A stretch of 64,000 nt of DNA from Streptomyces fumigatiscleroticus (GTDB taxonomy: Bacteria; Actinomycetota; Actinomycetes; Streptomycetales; Streptomycetaceae), in contig NZ_BMQF01000004.1 in the NCBI RefSeq assembly GCF_014647975.1, positions 1 to 64,000 on the forward strand. Reading direction: 5' to 3'. The translations under genes and the position numbers were made by a program. This document shows, in pieces, positions 1-8,578 of the stretch. The notes under the pieces were generated by a model. It was not told where the DNA came from and did not search any database. It worked only from the letters and a program-made list of their open reading frames with translations. Position 1 is the first letter of the stretch; every line of letters starts with the position of its first letter.

Positions 1-177
1 CGCGATCTGCTGGAGCGTGGCACCGATGTCCGACGTACGGGTCGTCGTCATCGACTGCACCGACACCGGGGCCCCGCCCCCGACCGCCACCGGCCCGACC
101 TGGATCCGCCGCGACACACGCCGCTCGGCGACCGGCCGGACCGGTACCTCGGGGACGCCCAAGGGGATGGCGGTCAT
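1..177 (-). CDS. ispG: 4-hydroxy-3-methylbut-2-en-1-yl diphosphate synthase, N-terminal part (IspG/GcpE)
   Basis: Only the first 59 codons lie in the window; the rest runs off the left edge. The visible N-terminus contains [17 protein letters not shown], the conserved opening of IspG (GcpE), the iron-sulfur enzyme that reduces methylerythritol cyclodiphosphate to HMBDP in the MEP isoprenoid pathway. The [4Fe-4S] cysteines lie outside the window. The ATG is 4 bases past the stop of hpnH, so ispG is the next gene of the hopanoid operon. This is probably an extra ispG copy that supplies precursors for hopanoid synthesis, as in other Streptomyces hopanoid clusters, but another copy cannot be confirmed from this window. 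Confidence 0.9.
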   Translation of the reverse strand, partial: MTAIPLGVPEVPVRPVAERRVSRRIQVGPVAVGGGAPVSVQSMTTTRTSDIGATLQQIA

Positions 178-181
178 GACG

Positions 182-1204
182 TCACGCCCGGTTCCCGGAG
201 ACCGTCTCGCGCATCGCGCGCAGCGACTCCTTCAGGGATCCCATGGTGGCCAGGACCGCGGTGGGCTCGTAGCCGCAGTGCGCCATGCAGTTGGCGCAGC
301 GCGGGTCCTTGCCCCGGCCGTACTTGTCCCAGTCGGTGTCCTCGATCAGCTCCCGGTAGGTGGGCACGTACCCGTCGCTCATCAGGTAGCAGGGCCGCTG
401 CCAGCCGAAGAGCGAGTAGTTCGGGATCGCCCACGCGGTGCACGGGAAGTCGACCTTGCCCTCGAGGAAGTCCAGGAACAGCGGGGAGTGGTTGAGCCGC
501 CAGCGCAGCCGGTTGCCGCCCGCGAAGGCCTTCTTGAACAGCTCGCGGGTCTGCTCCACGCCCAGGAAGTGCTCCTGGTCGGGTGCCTTCTCGTAGGCGT
601 AGGCGGGCGAGATCATCATCTCGTCGACCTTGAGGTCGTCGTTGAGGTAGTTGAGGACCTCGATGACGGTCTGCGGGGTGTCGGTGTTGAAGAACGTCGA
701 GTTGGTGGTGACCCGGAAGCCGCGCCGCTTGGCCTCCTTGATCGCCGCCACGGCCTCGTCGAACACACCTTCCTTCGCCACCGACTCGTCGTGCCGTTCG
801 CGCAGGCCGTCGATGTGGACGGCGAAGGCGAAGTAGGGCGAAGGGGTGAACTTGTCCATCTTCTTGCGCAGGAGCATCGCATTGGTGCACAAGAAGACGT
901 ATTTCCGTTTCGCCACCAGCTGTCGCACGATTTCGTCGATCTGTGGATGCATCAGGGGCTCACCGCCGGCGATGGACACCATCGGCGCACCCGACTCGAG
1001 CACGGCGCCCACGGCCTGCGCGACCGGCATGCGCTGTTTGAGTACGCCGGCCGGGTGCTGGATCTTGCCACAGCCCTCGCACTTCAGATTGCAGGCGAAG
1101 AGCGGTTCCAGCTCGACGATGAGCGGAAACTTGTCCCGCCTGCGGAGCTTCTGTTCAGCCAAGTATGTAGCGACCTTGATGGACTGGCGCAGCGGCATGG
1201 CCAT
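182..1204 (-). CDS. hpnH: adenosyl-hopene transferase HpnH (radical SAM)
   Basis: Radical SAM enzyme of about 340 residues that adds the 5'-deoxyadenosyl group of SAM to diploptene, giving adenosylhopane, the first step of C35 hopanoid side-chain synthesis. The cluster-binding CxxxCxxC motif is at C38, C42 and C45 ([10 protein letters not shown]), followed by a GGEP-type SAM-binding motif (SIAGGEPL). The C-terminal part has further cysteines ([10 protein letters not shown]), as in HpnH. The start beginning MAMPLRQ is preferred over an upstream ATG at 1243 because an AGGAGG site lies 6-7 bases before it. It follows hpnG by 5 bases and precedes ispG by 4, so it is an operon member. Confidence 0.95.
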   Translation of the reverse strand: MAMPLRQSIKVATYLAEQKLRRRDKFPLIVELEPLFACNLKCEGCGKIQHPAGVLKQRMPVAQAVGAVLESGAPMVSIAGGEPLMHPQIDEIVRQLVAKRKYVFLCTNAMLLRKKMDKFTPSPYFAFAVHIDGLRERHDESVAKEGVFDEAVAAIKEAKRRGFRVTTNSTFFNTDTPQTVIEVLNYLNDDLKVDEMMISPAYAYEKAPDQEHFLGVEQTRELFKKAFAGGNRLRWRLNHSPLFLDFLEGKVDFPCTAWAIPNYSLFGWQRPCYLMSDGYVPTYRELIEDTDWDKYGRGKDPRCANCMAHCGYEPTAVLATMGSLKESLRAMRETVSGNRA

Positions 1205-1209
1205 CGGGC

Positions 1210-1851
1210 TCACCTCCTGGGAAGCAGCAAGGAACGGTGCCATTCGAAGAAAGCGGGAAGTACGGAACGAAGGACGCGGAAAGCCGATATTCCACCGCGC
1301 ACCGTGCCGATCCGGACCAGCTCATGTTCTGGAGCGTCCACGACCACCCGGACGGCCGCAACCGGGCGCACGCCCGAGCGCACGGCGCTCAGAAGCGTGG
1401 CCGCCGACTCCATGTCGACCGCGATCGCACCCGTGGCGAGCAGGTCCGACCGCTCCTGCCCGCGGACCACGTGGTCGGAGCCGGTGAGCGGCCCGGTGTG
1501 GACGGTGCGCCCGGGCAGGAGCCGTACCAGCTCCTTGACCAGCCGGTCGGTGCCGACGCAGGAGACGCTGGAACGCGGGTCCCGGGTCTCCTCGGCGACG
1601 ACCAGGTCGCCGGGGTGCATGCCGGGCGCGAGCCCCGCGCAGAAGCCGGTGGCCAGCACGGCGGCGTCGCTCAGCGCGGGGTCGGCCAGGACCCGGGTGA
1701 CCGAGCGCTCGGCGGCCCGGGGCCCCATGCCGGTCCGCACGACGGTGACCGGCCCGCCGGCGCCGGAGCGGTCGCCGGCGCGCAGGGCGAGGTGCTCGAT
1801 GCCGAGGGCGCAGGCGATCAGCAGGGGGGCCGGAGCGGGTGGCGGGCTCAT
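1210..1851 (-). CDS. hpnG: hopanoid-associated nucleoside phosphorylase HpnG
   Basis: A 213-residue protein of the purine nucleoside phosphorylase/MTA nucleosidase fold. HpnG releases adenine from adenosylhopane, giving ribosylhopane phosphate. Evidence is a glycine-rich phosphate-binding region near the N-terminus (RTGMGPRAAE), ATGFCAGLAPG in the middle, and the AVDMESAA signature near residue 150 that recognises the ribose and base in this fold. The ATG overlaps the shc stop by one base (TGATG), so translation is probably coupled. Together with the next gene hpnH it makes up the side-chain extension pair of the operon. Confidence 0.92.
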   Translation of the reverse strand: MSPPPAPAPLLIACALGIEHLALRAGDRSGAGGPVTVVRTGMGPRAAERSVTRVLADPALSDAAVLATGFCAGLAPGMHPGDLVVAEETRDPRSSVSCVGTDRLVKELVRLLPGRTVHTGPLTGSDHVVRGQERSDLLATGAIAVDMESAATLLSAVRSGVRPVAAVRVVVDAPEHELVRIGTVRGGISAFRVLRSVLPAFFEWHRSLLLPRR

Positions 1852-3857
1852 CAGCTTCCCTTCGCCTCGGCGCGGGGCCGCCGGACGAACGGCTCCCCGT
1901 GCACGTACCGGCCGAGCGCGGTGAGCGGGAAGACCTGCCGGTACAGGTGGTAGTTGATGGAGAAGTCCCAGGGGAAGCCGGTGCCGGTGAAGTACGGCTC
2001 GTCCCAGGAGCCGTCCTCGCGCTGCGTGGCCGCGAGCCACTCGATGCCCCGCTCGACGGCCTTGGACTCCCTCTCCCCCGCCGCCAGCAGGGCCATCAGG
2101 GCCCAGGCGGTCTGCGAGGCGGTGGAGGCGCCCTTGCCGCGCCACTCGGTGGCGTCCTGGTAGGAGCGCAGGTCCTCGCCCCAGCCTCCGTCGTCGTTCT
2201 GGACGGACTCCAGCCAGGCCACCGCGCGGCGGATCGCCGGGTGGGAGCCGGGCAGGCCGGCCGCGGTCAGCGCGGGCACGACGGAGCCGGTGCCGTAGAC
2301 GTAGTTGACGCCCCAGCGTCCGAACCACGAGCCGTCCGGCTCCTGTTCGGCCAGCAGCCACTGGATGCCGCGCCGGGTGCGCGGGTCGTGGGCCAGGCCC
2401 TCGTAGGCGAGCATCTCCACGACATGGGCGGTGACGTCCGCGGAGGGCGGGTCGATGACCTCGCCGAAGTCGCAGAAGGGCAGCCGGTTGGGGAACGGGC
2501 TGGTGTTGTCGACGTCGAAGGCGCCCCACGCCCCGTTCTTCGACTGCATCCCGAGGTTCCAGCGCACCCCGCGCCCGATGGCCTTCTCCACCCGCTCCGG
2601 GTCGTGGTGCTTGACCCGGCGCAGCGCGAGGATCACCTCGGCGGTGTCGTCGATGTCGGGGTAGTTGTCGTTGTGGAACTCGAACGCCCAGCCGCCGGGG
2701 GGCAGTCCGGGCCGGCGCACCGACCAGTCGCCGGGCCGCACGACCTGCTCGCCGAGCATCCAGTCGGCGGCCTTGACCAGTTGCGGGTGGTCGGCGGGGA
2801 CGCCCGCGTCGGCCAGCGCGATGGTCGCCAGGCAGGTGTCCCACACCGGCGACTGGCAGGCCTCGATCATGCGGGCCCCGTCCTCGCGCCACACGGCGAA
2901 GCGGTCCAGCGACTCCAGGCCCGCGCGCATCACGGGGTGCTGGAGGTCGTAGCCGAGCAGGTGCAGCGCGATGACCGAGTACACGGCCGGCGGCTGGATG
3001 CCGCCCCAGCAGCCGTCGTTCTCCTGCCGCTCGACGATCCAGCGGGCGGCGGTGTTCATCGCGGCCCGGCGCAGCCGGCGCGGCGCCACCCTGCGGAAGG
3101 CGTGCAGCGCCTTGTCGAGCCGCTGGAAGGCGCCGTCCCAGCTGGCCACCGGGGCCAGGGGCCTGGGCGGGTTGGGCCGGGCCGGGTCGGTGTGCAGTTC
3201 GTCGAGCGGGAACGGCGCGGGCCTGACCGGCCGCTTCGCCGAGACGATGGTGAGCGGCACTATGGTCTGCCGGGCCCAGCAGCCGAAGTCGTAGATGTTC
3301 AGCGGCATCCAGGAGGGGAACCAGATGACCTCCGGCGGGAGCTCGGGCAGGTCCTCCCACTTCCACCAGCCGAACAGGGCCAGCCAGATCCGGGTGAAGA
3401 TACGGGAGGCGGCGACGCCGCCCCGGGCGCGGATCCACTCCGAGGCCCGCGCCATGTGCGGCGCGTCGGGCTCGTCGCCGGCCAGACGGAGGGCGACATA
3501 GGCCTCGATGGTGGTGGACAGGTCGCCGGGGCCGCCGTGGAAGGTGGCCCAGGTGCCGTCCTCGCGCTGCTCGCCGCGGATGAACAGGGCGGCGGCGCGC
3601 GTGGTGTCCTCGTCGAGGATCCCCAGGAACTGGCGGAGGAGCAGGTCCTCGGCGTCCATCGTGACATTGGTCTCGAGGTCGCCCTTCCACCAGCCCCCGG
3701 CGTCCTGCCGGGAGAGCAGGAAGTCGGTGGCGCGCCGCACGGCGCGGGCGGCGGCGTCGGATACCCCGGACGCCTCGGGGGTGGTGCTGTCGGTTTCACT
3801 GGCCGCGGCAGCGCGGAGCGGCAGGGCCCCGGTACTTCCGTCGGTCGTCGCTGTCAT
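1851..3857 (-). CDS. shc: squalene-hopene cyclase
   Basis: A 668-residue class II triterpene cyclase, close to the usual family length of 630-680. It protonates squalene and cyclises it to hopene/hopanol at the membrane face. The catalytic acid motif DIDDT is at residues 401-405. Several QW repeats are visible, including QENDGCWGG near 278, SKNGAWG, EPDGSWFGRWG and QREDGSWDEPY. The first 35 residues are a poorly conserved Ser/Thr/Ala stretch. The start is set by an ATG with an upstream purine stretch (GAAGGGGAAG). It lies 112 bases past the preceding prenyl synthase gene, the widest gap in the operon, so a secondary promoter is possible there. Confidence 0.97.
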   Translation of the reverse strand: MTATTDGSTGALPLRAAAASETDSTTPEASGVSDAAARAVRRATDFLLSRQDAGGWWKGDLETNVTMDAEDLLLRQFLGILDEDTTRAAALFIRGEQREDGTWATFHGGPGDLSTTIEAYVALRLAGDEPDAPHMARASEWIRARGGVAASRIFTRIWLALFGWWKWEDLPELPPEVIWFPSWMPLNIYDFGCWARQTIVPLTIVSAKRPVRPAPFPLDELHTDPARPNPPRPLAPVASWDGAFQRLDKALHAFRRVAPRRLRRAAMNTAARWIVERQENDGCWGGIQPPAVYSVIALHLLGYDLQHPVMRAGLESLDRFAVWREDGARMIEACQSPVWDTCLATIALADAGVPADHPQLVKAADWMLGEQVVRPGDWSVRRPGLPPGGWAFEFHNDNYPDIDDTAEVILALRRVKHHDPERVEKAIGRGVRWNLGMQSKNGAWGAFDVDNTSPFPNRLPFCDFGEVIDPPSADVTAHVVEMLAYEGLAHDPRTRRGIQWLLAEQEPDGSWFGRWGVNYVYGTGSVVPALTAAGLPGSHPAIRRAVAWLESVQNDDGGWGEDLRSYQDATEWRGKGASTASQTAWALMALLAAGERESKAVERGIEWLAATQREDGSWDEPYFTGTGFPWDFSINYHLYRQVFPLTALGRYVHGEPFVRRPRAEAKGS

Positions 3858-3969
3858 GGCTTCCCCTTCGTGCAGTGTGCTGGCGTGCGTCTGCTGTGGG
3901 TCCGCCGTCGGCCGGTGCTCTCCGCGGCACCGGCCGGCGACTACGCGAGGGATCTTCGACCGATAGTGA

Positions 3970-5106
3970 TCATCTCTTTCGTACGACGACGAAGTCGGCG
4001 AGCGCCGTGAACCGGTCCCGCACCCGGTCGGGCATGTCGACGGCGTCGAGGGCTTCGATGGCGATGGTGTGCTGGCGGCGCGCCTCGTCGGCGGTCCACT
4101 CGCGGCCGCCCGCCTCCTCGATGAGGGCGGCGCGGGCCGCGAACTCCTCCTCGGAGAAGTTCTCGAAGTCGCTGCTCTTGGCGTCCGCGGCGAGGATCTC
4201 GCCGAGCCGCTCGGAGGCGGGGCCGCCCGCCGCGAGCGCGGCCACGACCGGCAGGGACTTCTTGCGCTGGCGCAGATCGCTCCAGGTCTGCTTGCCGGTG
4301 GCGTCCGGGTCGCCCCAGATGCCGAGGAGGTCGTCGACGGCCTGGAAGGCCAGGCCGAGGTGGTAGCCGTAGGTCTCCAGGGTGTCGGCGGTGCGGTCGT
4401 CCGCGCCGCCGAGCACCGCGCCGATGGAGCTGGCGCAGGCCAGCAGGGCGCCGGTCTTGTTGCCCTCCATCTCCAGGCACTCCTGGACGCTGACACGGTC
4501 GCGGTGCTCGTAGGAGATGTCCTGCGCCTGTCCGTCGATCAGGGCGCGGCTCGCGGTGGTCAGCCGGCGGGTGGCGCGGCCGGCCTCGACGGTGCCCAGC
4601 TCCAGCAGCACCTCGTTGGCCAGCGCGAACAGGGCGTCGCCGACAAGGATGGCCTGGGCGGGGCCGTGCACCTTCCAGACGGTGTCGCGGTGGCGGCGCT
4701 GCTCGTCGCCGTCCATCAGGTCGTCGTGCAGCAGCGAGAAGTTGTGCACCAGTTCGACCGCAACGGCGCCGGGCACGCCGGTGTCCGGCGCGGCGCCGGT
4801 GACCTCGGCGGAGAGCACCGCCAGGGCGGGCCGGACGGCCTTGCCGCCGTCGCCCGCGGCGGGGTTGCCCTCGGCGTCGATCCAGCCGAAGTGGTAGGCG
4901 GCGACGGTGTCCATGGGGGGTGCCAGGCGGTCGACGGCCGCCCGCAGTACCGGTGTGGCAAGGGTCCGGCCGCGCTCCAGGAGCGCGGTCACGTCCACCG
5001 CGGTCTCCCGAGCGGCCTTCGGGGCCGGGGGCACAGTGGGCACAGTCTCTCCTCCAGTTGCGGTACCGAGGGTGCGGGAGCCGGCCCCACGCGGATCGGC
5101 CTTCAT
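3970..5106 (-). CDS. polyprenyl (farnesyl-type) diphosphate synthase
   Basis: A 378-residue trans-prenyltransferase. The first Asp-rich motif is DDLMD at residues 128-132 (LLHDDLMD) and the second is DDLLGIWGD at about 258. These bind magnesium and the allylic diphosphate. GGKAVRPAL near residue 87 is the usual substrate-binding stretch. Its place between hpnE and shc suggests it makes farnesyl diphosphate for squalene synthesis; chain length cannot be read with certainty from sequence alone. A GGGGGAGG site 5 bases upstream supports the MKADPRG start, which overlaps the hpnE stop as ATGA. The N-terminal 35 residues are low-complexity and not conserved. Confidence 0.92.
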   Translation of the reverse strand: MKADPRGAGSRTLGTATGGETVPTVPPAPKAARETAVDVTALLERGRTLATPVLRAAVDRLAPPMDTVAAYHFGWIDAEGNPAAGDGGKAVRPALAVLSAEVTGAAPDTGVPGAVAVELVHNFSLLHDDLMDGDEQRRHRDTVWKVHGPAQAILVGDALFALANEVLLELGTVEAGRATRRLTTASRALIDGQAQDISYEHRDRVSVQECLEMEGNKTGALLACASSIGAVLGGADDRTADTLETYGYHLGLAFQAVDDLLGIWGDPDATGKQTWSDLRQRKKSLPVVAALAAGGPASERLGEILAADAKSSDFENFSEEEFAARAALIEEAGGREWTADEARRQHTIAIEALDAVDMPDRVRDRFTALADFVVVRKR

Positions 5107-6530
5107 GCCGCCTCCCCCAGGAAATCGGGGAGGAGTTCGCGGGAGCGGCCCAGACCGCCGAGCGCGGCGCGTGCCGCGCCGACACCGCTGCGGACCGCAC
5201 TCTCCATGGTCGCGGGCCACCCGGTGGCGGTCCACGCGCCGGCCAGGTACAGGCCGGGTGCCTTGGTGCGGGCGCCGGGCCTGAGGCGGCCGACGCCGGG
5301 AGCGGGAGCGAACGTGGCGGTGCGCTCCCTGGTGACGAAGAAGTCCTTCACCGCGGCGCCCCGGGTGCGGGGCAGCAACCGCTCCAGCTCGGGCAGATAC
5401 CGCTCGCGCAGCACGGCCACGGGCGTGTCGATCTCGTCCTGCGCGGCCGACTGCGACAGCGCGAGGTACTGGCCCTCCTTCAGCCCGGACGCCTCGGTGC
5501 GGTCGAAGACCCACTGCACCGGGGAGCCGAGCGCCGTGAAGAACGGCCGGGTGAGCACCGTGCGGTCGTAGACGACGTGCACGTTGAGGATGGGCGCGGT
5601 GCAGATGCCGAGCAGCCGCTGCGGGGCGTCCAGCGCGCCGTCGGGCAGCAGGTCGTGGGCCTCGCGCTGCGGTACGGCGAGGACGACCGCGTCCGCGTCG
5701 AGATGTTCGCCGGGAACCTGAACGCTCCAGCCCCCGTTGCCGTTGGAGGAGACGGAGGTGGCGCGTGTACGGATCTCGGTACGGACGCCCGCGGAGTCGA
5801 GCGCCTTGCGGGCCAGCCGGTCGTGCAGTTCGCCCAGCGGGACGCGGGCCCAGCCGATGTCGGCCGCGCCCGGGTCGGACAGCAGACCGGTCTTGAACAC
5901 CATCGCGGCGAGCCCCAGCGAGGCGTCGCCCGCGACCGCGTTGAGGGTGGCCACCCCGACCAGGTCCCACAGGGCCTCGACGGCGCGCGCCGACTGGCCG
6001 TGCGCGGCCAGCCAGCTGCCGAAGTCCTGCTCGTCCAGGGCCGGGTCGGTCAGGTCGAGCCCCTTGAGCGCGAGCGCGGCACGGCCGACCCGGACCCGGT
6101 CGGCGAGCGAGAGGTGCGGATAGGCGGCGAGGCTGCGCCCCAGGTGCAGGGGGACGGGCAGCGCGTCCCGCCGCAGCCTGCCCAGCCGCCGCCCCTCGGG
6201 CTTGGTGACGTCCAGGACGGGCACGTCGAGACGGTTCTGCACCGGTGCCAGCGCCGTGCCGTCGATCCGGTCAAGGAACCAGCGGTAGGCGGTGCAGCAG
6301 CGCAGGTAGACGTGCTGTCCGTTGTCGACGGTGAGGTCGCCGCGCCGGAAGGAGAAGGCGAGCCCGCCCAGCCGGGGGCGGCCCTCCAGCAGGGTGACGC
6401 GGACCCCGGCGTCGGCGAGCGCGAGCGCGGCGGTGACGCCGGCGATCCCTCCGCCGATCACGACGGCGTGCCTGCCGGAGCGGGCGGGGACGTCCGCGAG
6501 CGGCTCCTCGGGCCGCGTGCCGTCGGTCAT
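5103..6530 (-). CDS. hpnE: hydroxysqualene dehydroxylase HpnE (FAD-dependent)
   Basis: A 475-residue amine-oxidase-type flavoprotein. HpnE reduces hydroxysqualene to squalene, the last of the three HpnCDE steps that replace a single squalene synthase. The FAD dinucleotide-binding motif VVIGGGIAGVTAAL is at about residue 24 and ends in an acidic residue (LLEGRPRLGG). A C-terminal FAD-binding motif, GLYLAGAWTATGWPATMESA, lies near residue 430. The first codons overlap the stop of the upstream microORF and its last codons overlap the prenyl synthase start, so this is a tightly coupled operon position. Confidence 0.94.
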   Translation of the reverse strand: MTDGTRPEEPLADVPARSGRHAVVIGGGIAGVTAALALADAGVRVTLLEGRPRLGGLAFSFRRGDLTVDNGQHVYLRCCTAYRWFLDRIDGTALAPVQNRLDVPVLDVTKPEGRRLGRLRRDALPVPLHLGRSLAAYPHLSLADRVRVGRAALALKGLDLTDPALDEQDFGSWLAAHGQSARAVEALWDLVGVATLNAVAGDASLGLAAMVFKTGLLSDPGAADIGWARVPLGELHDRLARKALDSAGVRTEIRTRATSVSSNGNGGWSVQVPGEHLDADAVVLAVPQREAHDLLPDGALDAPQRLLGICTAPILNVHVVYDRTVLTRPFFTALGSPVQWVFDRTEASGLKEGQYLALSQSAAQDEIDTPVAVLRERYLPELERLLPRTRGAAVKDFFVTRERTATFAPAPGVGRLRPGARTKAPGLYLAGAWTATGWPATMESAVRSGVGAARAALGGLGRSRELLPDFLGEAA

Positions 6531-6667
6531 CGTGCGCCCTCCCCGGTGCGGGGGCCGTGGTGGCCGGGGCGCGCCCGGCCTGCCGTTTCCGTCAGGGACG
6601 CGGACCGCCCGCGGAGGGTTGCCCGCCGTTTGGCGCGGCCGGCGTCACCCCGGACCGGTGTGTCCAT
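6527..6667 (-). CDS. 46-residue basic microprotein in the hopanoid operon (DUF6380-like)
   Basis: A small gene filling the gap between hpnD and hpnE. Its ATG shares one base with the hpnD stop (TGATG) and its TGA overlaps the hpnE ATG (ATGA). An AGGAGG site lies about 9 bases upstream. The product starts MDTPVRGDAGRAKRRATLRG, is rich in Arg/Gly and has no membrane segment. It resembles, from memory, a short Streptomyces family annotated DUF6380 with a conserved RATLR...SLTETAGRA core; no biochemical function is known to me. It may mainly keep ribosomes coupled between two enzymes, or be a real small partner of HpnD/HpnE. Confidence 0.7.
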   Translation of the reverse strand: MDTPVRGDAGRAKRRATLRGRSASLTETAGRARPGHHGPRTGEGAR

Positions 6668-7617
6668 CAGGCGCGCCTCCTGACCGTGCGCCGGGTGACG
6701 TGCCGGGCGTCCAGACCGGACAGGCCGCGCACGGCGACATAGGCCTTCTCGCGTCCGGGCAGCGAGACCCGGCCGCGCAGCACGGCGTGGGGGTCGCGCT
6801 CGATGCGGTCCAGCAGACGGCGGTAGATGCCGGCCATGGCGGCGACACAGGCGCCGCTGCGCCGGTCCAGCATGGGCAGCAGCCGGTAGCCCTCGGCGAA
6901 AAGAGCGCGGGCCCGACGCACTTCGAAGTGCACGAGGCCCGCGAAGTCGGAGCCCTCGGGTGGCTCCGCCCCGCCGAACCCGGCCGAGCAGCCGAACTTG
7001 GCCAGGTCGTCGGCGGGCAGATAGGTGCGCCCGCCCTCGGCGTCCTCGCGGACGTCCCGCAGGATGTTGGTCAGCTGGAGCGCGAGCCCGAGCGTGTCGG
7101 CGTACTCGGGCGCGCGTTCGGCACCCCGGGCCCCCGGTTCGGTGCCGAACACGCCGAGCGAGAGCCGCCCGATGGCGCCGGCCACGCAGCGGCAGTAGAC
7201 CTTCAGGTCGTCCCAGGTCTCGTAGGTCTCGCCGCGTACGTCCATCAGGACGCCGTCGATCAGCTCGTCCAGGCCGCCGAGCGGGATCGGGAAGTGCCGG
7301 GCGGCGTGCGCGAGGGCGACGGCGACCGGATCGGTGTCGTCCTCGGCGATCTCGCCCTGGCGGATGCGGGTGAGCAGCGCCCGGGTGTCCTCCAGCCGTG
7401 CGGCCTTGACGTCGTCGCCGAGCGCGCCGTCGCCGATGTCGTCGACACGGCGCGAGAAGGCGTACAGCGCCGACATCGCGCGCCGTTTCGGCGTCGGCAG
7501 CAATCTGATGCCGTAGGCGAAGTTCCGGGCCTGTTGTCCGGTGACGGCCTCGCAGTAGCTGTAGGCGGCGAGTACCGGTGCGGACGCGTGCGGTGGCGAC
7601 TCCACGGTCCGGATCAC
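6667..7617 (-). CDS. hpnD: presqualene diphosphate synthase HpnD
   Basis: A 316-residue squalene/phytoene synthase-family protein. It joins two farnesyl diphosphates to presqualene diphosphate. The first Asp-rich motif is RRVDDIGDG at residues 57-64 and the second is LTNILRDVREDAEGGRTYLP near 180, both diagnostic of trans-prenyl head-to-head synthases. Translation starts at GTG within the hpnC stop (GTGA overlap). Its partner HpnC acts next, so the adjacent pair plus HpnE covers the path from farnesyl diphosphate to squalene. Confidence 0.94.
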   Translation of the reverse strand: MIRTVESPPHASAPVLAAYSYCEAVTGQQARNFAYGIRLLPTPKRRAMSALYAFSRRVDDIGDGALGDDVKAARLEDTRALLTRIRQGEIAEDDTDPVAVALAHAARHFPIPLGGLDELIDGVLMDVRGETYETWDDLKVYCRCVAGAIGRLSLGVFGTEPGARGAERAPEYADTLGLALQLTNILRDVREDAEGGRTYLPADDLAKFGCSAGFGGAEPPEGSDFAGLVHFEVRRARALFAEGYRLLPMLDRRSGACVAAMAGIYRRLLDRIERDPHAVLRGRVSLPGREKAYVAVRGLSGLDARHVTRRTVRRRA

Positions 7618-8516
7618 CCCTCTCCTCGCAGGGTCACGCCCACCTCACGCAGCAACTGGACCTTGCCGGGTTTGGGCGGGCCGGGAAGTACGTCGTATTC
7701 GGCGGCGGCGATCGCTCGGATGGCCGCCCTTCCCCCCGCCACGAACCCCGCGAGCAGCAGCTTCAGTCTGCCGTGGACGCTACCCACCAGGGGGGCTCCT
7801 TCATTCAGGAGGCCGCGGGCGCGTTCCGCTTCGTATGCGATCAGTGCGCGCACCGATGCGCTCGCGGTGGACGTGGCGAGATCCGCCTCTTGGACATGGA
7901 AGCGCTTCATGTCCGCGGCGGGCAGGTAGATGCGGTCGTTGCCGAGGTCCTCGGCGACGTCCTGGAGGTGTTCGACGATCTGGAGGGCCGTGCAGATCGC
8001 GTCGGAGCGGCGGATCCGCTCCGGTGTCGAGGTGCCGGTGACGGCGAGGACGAGACGGCCGACCGGGTTGGCGGAGAGCTCGCAGTAGGCGAGGAGGTCG
8101 TCGTAGGTCTCGTACCGCTTGACGAGCTGGTCCTGGCGGTTGGCGGCGATCAGGCCGAGGAACGGCTCGGGGGTCAGCGCACACCGCCGGACGGTGGGCC
8201 GGAGCCGGCGCAGCAGGGGGTGGCGCGGGGTGGCGTCGAAGACGCGGCGCAGGTCGGCCTCGAAGGCGTCCAGCAGGACCATGCGGTCCCCGGCCTGCTC
8301 GGGGGCGACGCCGAGGAGACGGGCGTCGGCGCCGCCGGGGGCCAGGTCGCCGTCGCCGATGTCGTCGACGAGCCGGGCGAAGCCGTACACGGCCATGAGG
8401 TCCTCGCGCCAGGCGCGGGGCAGGAAGAAGGGGGCCACGGGGAAGTTCTCTCCCGCGGCCTTGTCGAGCGTTCCGCGCTCCGTGCCGACGGGGCGCCAGG
8501 TGCCGGTTGCCGTCAC
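7614..8516 (-). CDS. hpnC: hydroxysqualene synthase HpnC
   Basis: Squalene/phytoene synthase-family protein of 300 residues that converts presqualene diphosphate to hydroxysqualene. Motifs are LVDDIGDGD near residue 45 and VEHLQDVAEDLGNDRIYLP near 170; the opening TLDKAAGENFPVAPFFLP is typical of HpnC. The start is uncertain. I prefer the GTG at 8516 because a 21-codon upstream frame ends on it with the GTGA overlap used elsewhere in the operon. An in-frame ATG at 8546 would add 10 residues but has no clear ribosome site. It is the first enzyme gene of the hopanoid operon. Confidence 0.9.
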   Translation of the reverse strand: MTATGTWRPVGTERGTLDKAAGENFPVAPFFLPRAWREDLMAVYGFARLVDDIGDGDLAPGGADARLLGVAPEQAGDRMVLLDAFEADLRRVFDATPRHPLLRRLRPTVRRCALTPEPFLGLIAANRQDQLVKRYETYDDLLAYCELSANPVGRLVLAVTGTSTPERIRRSDAICTALQIVEHLQDVAEDLGNDRIYLPAADMKRFHVQEADLATSTASASVRALIAYEAERARGLLNEGAPLVGSVHGRLKLLLAGFVAGGRAAIRAIAAAEYDVLPGPPKPGKVQLLREVGVTLRGEG

Positions 8517-8578
8517 CGCGGGCTGCCCGGAGCAAGGACGGCACATGCCTCGCGGAGCCGGGGAGTTTCCGTAGCCAT
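8513..8578 (-). CDS. possible 21-codon leader ORF before hpnC
   Basis: ATG at 8578 opens a short frame beginning MATETPRLREAC and ends with a TGA that overlaps the GTG start of hpnC (GTGA). A GGGAG stretch lies about 11 bases upstream. The third-position GC content of the frame is only moderate, so it may be a chance frame or a translational leader rather than a functional peptide. Its support is the overlap geometry, which is the same as at most other junctions of this operon. Confidence 0.3.
   Translation of the reverse strand: MATETPRLREACAVLAPGSPR

Noticed and set aside
17..1924. Long plus-strand open frame over hpnH and hpnG
   Set aside because: It mirrors the codon bias of genes on the other strand; no family motif or ribosome site, and both minus-strand genes are certain.
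1839..4010. 723-codon plus-strand frame over shc
   Set aside because: Antisense shadow of the squalene-hopene cyclase; composition is the Gly/Val/Arg-rich pattern typical of such shadows.
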